From NCBI GenBank assembly GCA_030247915.1, contig JAPDRQ010000075.1, forward strand, positions 1 through 64,000: a DNA stretch of 64,000 bases, given 5' to 3'. The position numbers and the translations under genes were made by a program. The notes under the pieces are model-generated. The model was not told where the DNA came from. It saw only the letters and a program-made list of their open reading frames with translations, and did no database searches. This document shows positions 55,621-64,000 of this stretch, piece by piece (position 1 is the first letter of the stretch; the number at the start of each line of letters is the position of its first letter). This DNA comes from Neophaeococcomyces mojaviensis. Taxonomy: Eukaryota; Ascomycota; Eurotiomycetes; Chaetothyriales.

Positions 55621-56963
55621 TTATTTCGGATGCATCATTGTGTTGTACGCCATTTCATACTGCAGTAAGTTAGCACAACAAAGAATTGTAACAGGGAAAG
55701 GGGATCTCCTCACATCTTCATCTGTGGCACAAACCAAAGTCTTCTTGTTGCCATGTACGCCAATCTCTGCCACTCTGTCGTTGCCCATATCAAGTTGTTC
55801 ATTCTTTTTGTCGTCGACTGTAAATCCGAGACAAGCGACATGCTCTATCACCCTCTTCCGAAGCATAGTACTTCTCTCGCCAATACCCCCTGCAAAAACT
55901 ATAGCGTCCACCTCGCCTCCCAGTTTGACGTAATAGTTCCCCACAAAACCGACTATTCTGTCAACAAATATATCCAGGGCTAGCTGATGCGACTCGGGAG
56001 CGTTCTCCCGAGCTATCTCGGCAAAGTTGCTTGTCCCGGTCACTGCTTTCCAGCCAGACTGCTTGTTTAGCACCTCTTCAGCTGTAGAAATGTGCAAGTC
56101 CTTGGTACTAGAGGGGCTTAACTTGCTGGCGTCCGAGGTGTAGTGAAATATCAGGGCTGGATCAATGTCGCCACTCCTGGAGCCTCCCGGTAAGCCCGAT
56201 ACTGGCGTTAAGCCCATGGTGGTGTCAATGCTTTTGCCTTTCCGAATTGCGCATCCCGAGGCGCCACTGCCAAGATGCAATGCAATGAAATTGATGTCCT
56301 CCTGAGGTTTGCGCAGGTGCGCCGCAACTGCTCTTGTGATATACGAGTACGACAAGCCGTGGAAGCCATACTTGCGCAGACCCTTCTCTCCAGCGATCTT
56401 TTGATCAATCATGTAGGCCTTGACGTGCCTGGGCATAGTGTGGTGGAAGGCTGAATCGAAGCAGGCCACATTGGTCACACTGGGAAGGTTCTCGAAGCAC
56501 GCTTGCATGAGAGAAACTGCGCTGGCATTGTGCCTGCGAACAATCAGTGGCGTGATCCCAAGGGCTGAGGTTTTCCAACATACAGAGGCGCAAGGTCCTC
56601 CAGAGCCTCGATCTTCTCGAAGGTCTCTTTCGTGATCAGTTGATCTTCGTGGTAATCTCCGCCCTGCACAACCCGATGGCAGGCATATCTGATATCGTCC
56701 TTGCTCTTCACCTCCTCGATACTGGCGTCCTCCAAAAAAGCATGAAGAATGCGACCGAAAGCAGCCTTGTGATCCTTGACATCATCGACATCACTTTTAT
56801 CCTGCTTGTCTTTCGAGGTATACTTCAGCTGCGCTGGTTGGCTGTTGATGTTGGAGACTTCAGCTTTGGCTAAGCTTTTTAGCTCCTTTTCGTCTCCATA
56901 CGCGTAAAGTGTAGTTTTCAACGACGAGCTGCCAGCATTGATCGATAGTACGACTGTTGACAT
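55621..56963 (-). CDS. ack1: acetate kinase
   Basis: A 430-residue acetate kinase (acetyl phosphate + ADP to acetate + ATP). Exons (minus): 56963-56584 and 56533-55621, with a 50-nt intron (GTATGT...TTCGCAG) that joins LAPL to HNASAVSLMQACF. Motifs: VLSINAGSSSLKTTLY (phosphate 1), RYACHRVVQGGDY, FDSAFHHTMP, KYGFHGLSYSYI, HLGSGASGCAI, GLTPVSGLPGGSRSGDIDP and IVFAGGIGERS. It is slightly longer than bacterial enzymes because of an insert near SKDKQDKSDVDDVKD. The larger frame adds 16 residues upstream, but VVLSINAGSSS follows the second Met directly, so 56963 is chosen. It is divergent from phosphoketolase, its pathway partner. Confidence 0.93.
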
Positions 56964-57483
56964 GGTTGCGCTTCTTGATGCGCCTCGCATTCCTCTTGAG
57001 TGACTGAGCAATACTTTTGCCTCGCATGAACTTATCGGACCAATATTTCTAGGATGATATCACACCACGCAGTCTCACCAGACGCGTCTGCCGAACTCCG
57101 AAGTGGGTGACGGGTGACGTCGAGAGTAGTAAAAGTCGCATGTTGATCCACGTTTCTTGCCATGTGCAAGAATTGTTTGACAGGAGGAAATGCAAGGCGC
57201 GGCGGCCGTCAGACCAGTCTTTCTTGTCTGCTGGGACTGCTGGCATGCCATTTTCCGGGAGTCCGTCACTATCGACATTTGTGCCTGAGCATCCGGCTGT
57301 TCCTACCCATTGGACTTTGTCACGGAAACGTCATGCCACCAGCTCACCACTGAACAAGGTTTCGTGATATCTTCGTTCTCATGCTTGATATGCTTATACT
57401 GTGCTCTGAACCACTTCGACTTTGTACACCGTAGCAATTTCAACCCATCCTTTGTCTCCTATCATTAGTTTCCTGCCGCCATT
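56964..57483. promoter_or_regulatory. shared divergent promoter of acetate kinase and phosphoketolase
   Basis: 520 bp between two start codons of enzymes in one pathway. The right part (57400-57480) is pyrimidine-rich on the plus strand, as a leader of phosphoketolase would be. Short antisense frames in the middle (57049-57278) are GC-driven. No operator is recognised. Confidence 0.5.
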
Positions 57484-59987
57484 ATGCCCGGCGAAGTAAT
57501 TGATAGGCCAAACCCACAGCCTCTTCCGTCTCAGATTCCTGACGATGTCGCCGAGAAGCTTCTCGTCAAGCTTGACAAACCCAAGCTTGATGAAGCCACC
57601 AATGACGCCCTTCAGAAGTTTCGACGAGCTGCCAATTACATCGCCGCCGCCATGATATTCCTTCAGGATAACGCACTCGTCAAAAGGGACCTCACATTCG
57701 AAGATATCAAGCCACGACTTCTAGGTCACTGGGGAACGTGCCCAGGTCTAACTCTGGTGTACTCCCACCTCAACCTGTTGACCAGGAAACATGACCTCGA
57801 CATGCTTTACGTGGTTGGACCTGGTCATGGCGCCCCTGCGATCCTTGCCAATCTCTGGCTAGAAGACTCATTGTCCAAGTTCTATCCAGAGTGTACTCGG
57901 GACGCTAAAGGTCTAGCCAATTTGATTAACGGGTTTTCAACTACTGGCGGTTTCCCAAGTCATGTAAGTGCCGAGACCCCGGGTGCAATCCACGAAGGCG
58001 GAGAACTAGGATATGCCCTTTCAGTCTCCTTTGGTGCGGTGATGGATGCTCCAGACCGCATAGTTACCTGTATTGTCGGCGACGGCGAGTCAGAAACCGG
58101 ACCCACGGCCACTGCCTGGCATAGCTATAAGTATATCGATCCGGCTGAGTCAGGCGCTGTTCTACCTATCGTGCACGTAAATGGTTTTAAGATCAGTGAG
58201 CGAACGATTTACGGATGCATGGATGACAAAGAGATCTCGGCACTTTTCACTGGTTATGGTTACCAGCCCAGGGTCGTTGACGATTTGGACGACATTGATG
58301 CAGATCTCAATAATTCCATGGAGTGGGCGCTGAGCGAAATTAAGCGCATTCAAGGGGCCGCTCGAAGTGGGAAACCAATTCTCAAACCACAATGGCCGGT
58401 CCTCATCTTGCGCACCCCCAAGGGCTGGTCGGGCCCGAAGGAGGTTCACGGTCAATTCGTGGAAGGCTCTTTCAGAGCCCACCAGGTTCCTCTTGCTGCT
58501 GCCAAGACCGACCCGGAGGAGCTCAAGCAATTGCAAGAGTGGTTGGCGTCCTATAAGGTGGACGAGCTTCTTTCCGACGAAGGAGCCCCTATCAAAGAAC
58601 TGCTTGATATCATTCCAGAGAGACCAGAACGTCGTCTAGGTCAGAAGCCTGAATCGTATAATGTCTACCAAGGTGTGAAACCGATCGACTGGCGACAGCA
58701 TTCTGTGAAGAAGGGGTCCTCCGAGTCTAGTATGCAACAAGTTGGCCATCTCCTCGAAACTGTTGTCCAAGACAACCCAAAGACATTCCGTATCTTTTCA
58801 CCCGATGAATTCGAGTCGAACAAGCTTTCCAAAGTCTTCGACAGCACAAACAGAAACTTTCAATGGGATCAATACAGCAATGCCCGAGGTGGCCGTGTCA
58901 TCGAAATTCTCTCAGAACATCAATGCCAGGGCTTTCTCCAGGGGTATACTCTTACTGGCCGTACTGGTCTTTTCCCATCTTATGAGTCCTTTCTCGGCAT
59001 TGTCCACACCATGATGGTACAGTACAGCAAATTCAACAAGATGGCGCGTGAGACTAAATGGCGTGGCGATATTCCGTCCATCAACTATCTTGAGACCTCA
59101 ACCTGGACACGGCAAGAACACAATGGTTTCTCCCACCAAAACCCATCTTTCATCGGCGCAGTTCTCAATCTTAAGCCCACAGCAGCTCGAGTCTATTTCC
59201 CGCCTGACGCGAACTGCTTTCTCAGCACTATAGCACACTGTCTGCAATCGAAGAATTACGTCAACCTGATGGTCGGCTCAAAACAACCCAGTGCTGTCTT
59301 CTTGTCTGCCGATGAAGCAGAAAACCACTGCCAAGCTGGTGGCTCGGTCTGGCCATCGTTCTCGACTGACAAGGGTCTCGACCCTGATGTTGTCCTTGTC
59401 GGTATTGGTTCTGAGTTGACTTTCGAGGTTATCGCCGCTGCGCACATTCTGCGACAAAAGGCACCCTCCCTACGTGTTCGAGTTGTCAACGTCACAGATC
59501 TTATGATCCTCGAATCGAATACCTCACATCCTCATGGTCTGACAAATGAAGCTTTTGAGTCTCTGTTCACCAATGACAGACCGGTGCATTTCAACTACCA
59601 CGGCTATGCTAATGAGCTCAAGGGTTTGTTGTTCGGTCGACCAAATCTTGACCGGGTATCGATTGCTTCGTACATGGAAGAAGGCTCAACCACAACTCCA
59701 TTCAACATGATGTTGCTCAACGAAACGAGCAGATACCATGTTGCTAAGGCGGCTATCAAGGGTGCTGCGAAGAGAAATGAGCAGGTTAAGATCAGACTGC
59801 ATGAGCTGATCAGTGAAATCGATGGCGAGATCAAGAAAACGCAGAAGTTCATTTTTGAGAAGAAGACTGGTAAGTCAAATGTAATTCATCACATGCAGCT
59901 CGAGACTGACAGACTGTCACAGATCCCGAATACTTGAATGATGTGGGCGATCTCAGACTTGATAGCTCATCGTTATCTGAGGGTTGA
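57484..59987 (+). CDS. phosphoketolase (D-xylulose-5-P / D-fructose-6-P, TPP-dependent)
   Basis: An 816-residue phosphoketolase that cleaves xylulose-5-P or fructose-6-P to acetyl phosphate plus glyceraldehyde-3-P or erythrose-4-P. Exon 1 57484-59869, a 53-nt intron (GTAAGT, branch CTGAC, TCACAG), exon 2 59923-59987 giving TDPEYLNDVGDLRLDSSS. Without splicing the frame would end at 59937 with an unrelated tail. Motifs: LLGHWGTCPGLTLVYSHLN, VGPGHGAPA, GGFPSHVSAETPGAIHEGGE, TPP-binding VGDGESETG...VHVNG, ISERTIYG, and the C-terminal LETSTWTRQEHNGFSHQNP. Length and motifs are those of a full, active enzyme. Acetate kinase next door consumes its product. Confidence 0.95.
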
Positions 59988-60619
59988 ATAGCGGGATTCT
60001 AGCCATCGTCTCCATGGTTTGGAAAGGACGCCACTCATATCTGGTCTAGGAAGGCAAGGACTCGTCCATCATATCAACGCATTAATAGAACTTGCAATGC
60101 AAATTACCTCCTCTCATCTTGTACACACATACTTGCGTGTTTTACTAGAAAAGGAGGAGCGATGTTGACCTCGCAGTAGCTCCAGCTCACAAGCCTTGCA
60201 CACCATGTATGCATGTAAACTTTGCAAATGACGTCCTCCTGGAACCTTCTATTCAATGCCGTAATTTGGACCCTTCAACATCATAGGAAACCAAGTCTCA
60301 GAAAAACAACCAAAACTGCAATCACCTACCTACCACGCTCTCCCATCCTTCCCTCCAATTTCTCCCTAGAACCTCGATTTCATTATACTATTGAGATAGC
60401 AAGTAAGTAAATAGGCACCTGCAAGTTGTCGTCGAGACAAGAGAAGTGTGGAAGGGAGCAAGAGCTGAAAATACTTGCGTTAGTGATGGTAAGGAAAGCA
60501 AAACGGAGATATGGCGGACAGTTGTTGAAGGTCCCTAGTTTGAGATAACAGTCTAAATCAGTAGTGATCTAGGTCTGCAATTGAACCGCTTCTACAACAC
60601 ATTAATGGTGAATTCGAAA
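59988..60619. other. intergenic between convergent genes
   Basis: 3' regions of phosphoketolase (+) and the WW-domain gene (-). The frame at 60222-60410 has no motif. Confidence 0.4.
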
Positions 60620-61696
60620 TCAGTCATCGTACGCCTCCTCCTCGGCCTCCTCAATTTCTTCGTGATATTCCTCCCGCGCCTCTTCAAGTTCTTCGCGGTC
60701 ACTGCTCGAAGCGTCGGAATCGGCAGCGTCCTCTTTTGCTTCCTCGTAGTCGTGTCGAGCTTCTTCGAGTGACTCGCGCTGTGATGATGACACATCAGAG
60801 TTATGTTCGAGAGCTTGCGGGTCATTTGGTGGCGGTGCCGCGTAGTTGCCGTAGCCCCCACCGTAGCCCCCACCGTAGCCGGCTGGTGCAGCTTGAGCTC
60901 GATGTTCTTGATGTGCTGTTAGCGAAAATGAACTTTGCTGTAAGGGGTTTAGTTCAACCATTGTGATCATGATACATACCTTCGTCACTGTCTGAGTCGT
61001 GCGCTAGAGCTGCGCCTGCCAGTCCACCGAGGGCGACTCCGCCAACGCCAGCAGCCATCAGTCCGGCTTTACTACTGTCCTTCTTTTTCTCGCCGCTCTT
61101 AACAGCTTCGTGTGGATAATTTTGACCGCCAGGATACATCGCACCTATGGCAGTGGGGAATCCATGTCCAGCTTGCTGAGGGTAACCTTGATTGTAGCCG
61201 TGACTTGGAGGAGCATACTGTCCCGGTGGAGGTGCGCCAAAGCCTCGATTGGGATCTCCTAGCGGAGGCGCGAAGGCTGGAGGATCCCACTGTGTTCTGC
61301 CTGTTGCGTCTACATAGTAGTATCTTTGACTTTGTGGATCCCACTGCTGTGTCCAGCCGGGAGGGAGATGTGGACCCGATGGCGGGGCACTATGACCTTG
61401 AAATGGCTGGCCGTACTGTTGTTGCTGTTGGTGAGGAGGTTGCTGGCTATACTGCTGTTGCTGCTGGTGCGGAGGCTGCTGGCCGTACTGTTGTGAAGGT
61501 TGTTGCTGATAGTAGGAATCAGCTTGACCTCGGTTCGCTTCGCCATCTAGCCATATAAGCTTAGTTGTAGGTAGTGGTCAACGTGCTTACGAGCTTGTTC
61601 TTGCTTTTGCTTGTCCTTTTCCTTTTCCTTGTCCTTATCTCCGATTAGCTCCTTGAAATCATCAGCAAGCCCTTTCAGGCTTTTCATAAACGACAT
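60620..61696 (-). CDS. WW-domain, Gln/Pro-rich protein with acidic C-terminus
   Basis: A 322-residue protein. Exons (minus): 61696-61591, 61546-60980, 60915-60620; introns are 44 and 64 nt. It starts MSFMKSLKGLADDFKELIG, with a charged KDKEKEKDK helix. A QQQ/PP-rich region with a twofold QPPHQQQQQY repeat follows. The WW domain runs LPPGWTQQWDPQSQRYYYVD to TQWDPP with both Trp present, binding Pro-rich partners. Next come a Gly/Pro/Tyr-rich stretch and a short Gly/Ala glycine-zipper-like segment (GLMAAGVGGVALGGLAGAAL) that could insert in membrane or pack helices. A Gly-Tyr repeat and an acidic coiled-coil-like tail (REELEEAREEYHEEIEEAEE) close the protein. The longer first frame to 61768 adds an unlikely extension; 61696 is the preferred start. 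Function unknown. Confidence 0.8.
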
Positions 61697-62784
61697 GTCG
61701 TATTCACGTCGACCAAATAGGTTGCACAGAATTGGATTGCAAAGTAAGAAAGTCTTCAAAGTAATCAAGCTGAGGTACTCTTTTTAAGGAATTCACGGTG
61801 GTGTGAGGACTGCGATGGCGGGGTCGACCCTTCCTCATCCAGTGATATCAAAACACACATCGTGACGCGAGACCTCGGTGTGTTACACAAGGGCAAGCGG
61901 GCATTACAAGCTGAAAATTGGTGCCAAGGAAAGAACGCGTAATGAGATAGATTTTGATATGCTCTCAATATGCAGCTTGAACGACGGAGATCTACAACCT
62001 TGAAGCATCATTGCATAAACTGGCGCAAAGTGGTGCAGATTTGGCGGAAGCCAAGCATAAGCTTGATCAGCATTTTCATGCAGTTCGCGAACCATCGGAG
62101 CAATAACAGGACAACAACAGGTCTGTTGATCCCGTAGATATCATACTGACTGTCCTATGAGGATGAAAGTGTTGTTGGCCTCTCTTGCCAACAAGCACAA
62201 TAGCTGAAACTGGGTAGTTGAGAGACTTGCTGAGGTTGAGAGAGTCTAATGTCTTCCCATGGCATATTCGCCAAGACACTACGGCAGGCTTTACCGACAC
62301 CAAATATGTTTAGCCAGCGAATCAGTGTAGCAGTTGAATGGTCTGGACCAGTGTCAGCATGCCTTGAGAGGCCGTGGGCTGTTCGAGCAAAGCTTGAAGG
62401 GCGAAGCTTTTCAGCACGCGAATAGCTGCGTAAATTTAGACGACATTTGTAACAGGAGAACAATAGCTGGGGCTGGCATTTCGAATCCGACTGTGGCATA
62501 GGATCAGCCTTGATTGTACCAAGCATAATGGTTCCATTCGCACAAGGACGAGGGAGAGAGGTATTTAAAGCTTGGAAGAATAAGAAATTGTTCGTAACCA
62601 GAACTCGAATAGCATGTCTGCTGCTGGCAAACAGAGCAAACAACTGAATGGAGCTTCAAAGCAGGAAAGGGAATGACGGCATTAAAATTCTAGAGCGCAA
62701 GTGAAGGAACAAGAGCACTATCTGTAAATGCTTATCCTTCCACAAGCACTTTCGTGCCTTTCTTCACCCTTCTAGCACGATGTC
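61697..62784. promoter_or_regulatory. 1.1-kb divergent region between the WW gene (-) and the mitochondrial protein (+)
   Basis: It holds both promoters. The minus-strand frame 62155-62643 (162 codons) is Ser/Cys/His-rich, has no domain and no splice partner, so I do not call it. Confidence 0.4.
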
Positions 62785-63516
62785 ATGAACCGCCTCACAA
62801 CAGCATGGCTGTCTCCTGGATGGCGCATGCTTTACACAAACACGCGCAGCTCACCACACCTCTCCCGTCCCTTCAACAGTACCACTAAACGTCTGATTCA
62901 ATCTTCCAAACCTCCCCAAACCAGCACCACAACCTCCCGCTTCGACCGCTTTATCTCGCGCACTCCCACAGCCTTCCTTCGCACCCGCCTCCTCGCCCTG
63001 AAATCTGCCCCTCTAACCACCATAACCTCCTTCTTAATCCTCCACGAAATTACCGCCGTGGTGCCTCTGTTCGCCCTAGCCGGCTTCTTTCACTACTATA
63101 AATGGCTGCCGCCGTTCTTCGCGGAGGGCGAGTGGGTGCTCAAAGGCGTAACGTTGTTTGGGAACTACTTCCGGCGGAAAGGGTGGATTACGGACAGCGA
63201 TGCGCGGGAAGCAAGGGATGCTGCTGAGGAGGGGAAGGTCGAGGAGGTTGAGCGACGCGGTGCAGATAGGAAGAAGCAAGGGGCATTGGGCAAATGGTGG
63301 AATCGGGGGGAAGGCGGGACTAGGCTGGTTATTGAGTTTGCGACGGCGTATGCAGTCGTCAAAGCACTGTTGCCATTGAGGATTGTGATTAGTGTGTGGG
63401 GCGCGCCGTGGTTTGCGCGGTGGACTGTTATTCCTATTTCAAATTACCTTTTCAGGAGGGGTGGAAAGGCAGGGAATGAGGTCAAGCGGCTTGGCGATGC
63501 TACGAAGGGAACATGA
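62785..63516 (+). CDS. predicted mitochondrial inner-membrane protein (DUF1279/FAM210-like)
   Basis: A 243-residue single-exon protein. The N-terminal 70 residues are Arg/Ser/Thr-rich without acids, a good mitochondrial presequence. Two hydrophobic segments follow: HEITAVVPLFALAGFFHYY, and after a charged Lys/Glu linker, EFATAYAVVKALLPLRIVIS with VWGAPWFARW. The Tyr-Ala-Val-Val-Lys-Ala/Leu-Pro-Leu-Arg pattern followed by WGxPWFAR is the feature I associate with the fungal DUF1279/FAM210-related mitochondrial family, members of which affect mitochondrial translation. The assignment is from memory of the pattern and moderate in strength. The basic C-terminus ends KRLGDATKGT. Confidence 0.7.
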   Translation: MNRLTTAWLSPGWRMLYTNTRSSPHLSRPFNSTTKRLIQSSKPPQTSTTTSRFDRFISRTPTAFLRTRLLALKSAPLTTITSFLILHEITAVVPLFALAGFFHYYKWLPPFFAEGEWVLKGVTLFGNYFRRKGWITDSDAREARDAAEEGKVEEVERRGADRKKQGALGKWWNRGEGGTRLVIEFATAYAVVKALLPLRIVISVWGAPWFARWTVIPISNYLFRRGGKAGNEVKRLGDATKGT

Positions 63517-64000
63517 GGGAATACTCGATTCGAGACCACGAAGAAAATGACGTGGAAATTGGGATTCGATTCGACGGTTGGCTACCCCCTAGATGCAAAG
63601 ATTTCATTCTCGAAATCGAAGGCGATACGTCAATCACAAAACTCTACGATATGCATTCGTCGTCCTCCACTCGAGGTCCTGCATCACACACAATTTCTCT
63701 CAGCTGTTCGACAGCTAAAAGGCGGTCCAATGGTTCAACGACCGATAGTATTCATAGTGTCAAGCAGCAGTATCAAACACTACACGATTGGATTTGGTCC
63801 GGTCCACAAAGCGGGTCTCGGCCTCATCTCGACACTAGTCAAGTGAAAAATAATCTAATAGGTTAGATCAGTCAACGAGGGGGAAGCATGTAGATGACCA
63901 CCACAAAGACGAGAAATCTAACAATTGTCAAGAGTATTACGCCCGGAGATGCTTAGGAACATATGTCATATAATTTCATTCGTTATACCTCGTCGTAGCT
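63517..64000. other. right edge, no gene recognised
   Basis: Two overlapping plus-strand frames (63513-63866 and 63547-63846) follow the mitochondrial gene. They compete in different frames and show no motif, so this is most likely its 3' region. Confidence 0.4.

Noticed and set aside
62155..62643. 162-codon minus-strand frame in the divergent intergenic region
   Set aside because: No domain, many Cys/His/Ser by base composition, no splice partner; it sits where two promoters must be.
63513..63866. Frame whose ATG overlaps the stop of the mitochondrial protein (ATGA)
   Set aside because: Coupled overlap has no role in a eukaryotic nuclear gene of this kind, and the sequence is Ser/Thr/His-rich without a motif.

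Overview
The window is nuclear DNA of a filamentous ascomycete (Pezizomycotina, most like a Dothideomycete; the class is an inference). The evidence is the gene set (Ulp2, USP7, class II eIF4E, pICln, mitochondrial dehydrogenase kinase), short GT-AG introns of about 40-90 nt with CTRAC-type branch sites, and a fungal highly reducing polyketide synthase (HR-PKS) cluster. There are no bacterial operons, tRNA or rRNA genes, or CRISPR arrays that I can support. Exon limits below were worked out by hand from frame, splice sites and family conservation.

Layout. 1-235 is the 3' end of an unrecognised gene. 1169-2197 (-) is a short-chain dehydrogenase. 2198-6370 shows no convincing gene. 6588-6824 is a small conserved-looking protein. 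8319-20296 is a compact housekeeping block: Ulp2-type SUMO protease (-), eIF4E2/4EHP (-), mitochondrial 2-oxoacid dehydrogenase kinase (-) and USP7-type deubiquitinase (+). 21388-22590 is a SidJ/DUF1749 hydrolase.

23771-44965 is a secondary-metabolite cluster: a Zn-cluster-less transcription-factor-like protein, a 14-TM-type MFS exporter, a LovC-like trans-enoyl reductase, an FSH1/LovG-type hydrolase, an HR-PKS (KS-AT-DH-MT-ER-KR-ACP), a second FSH hydrolase and a hot-dog acyl-CoA thioesterase-like protein. Together they could build, reduce, methylate, release and export a reduced polyketide. The PKS reading frame carries an in-frame TGA near the AT/DH junction, and one FSH gene lacks a canonical in-frame acceptor for its first intron. 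The cluster may therefore be decaying, or it may use unusual splicing.

45529-49426 holds a possible small gene, pICln (-) and a type I membrane protein. 50281-55188 is the most unusual stretch. An intronless SSA-type HSP70 gene (-) with heat-shock elements lies between two mirror-image arms. Each arm is a copy of an approximately 80-bp repeat (called U here) with a degenerate minisatellite array on its outer side. A third U copy lies further right, beyond a pair of hairpin-forming repeats.

55621-59987 is a divergent acetate kinase / phosphoketolase pair, together the fungal Xfp-Ack route from xylulose-5-P or fructose-6-P to acetate. 60620-61696 (-) is a WW-domain protein and 62785-63516 (+) a mitochondrial membrane protein resembling the DUF1279/FAM210 type.
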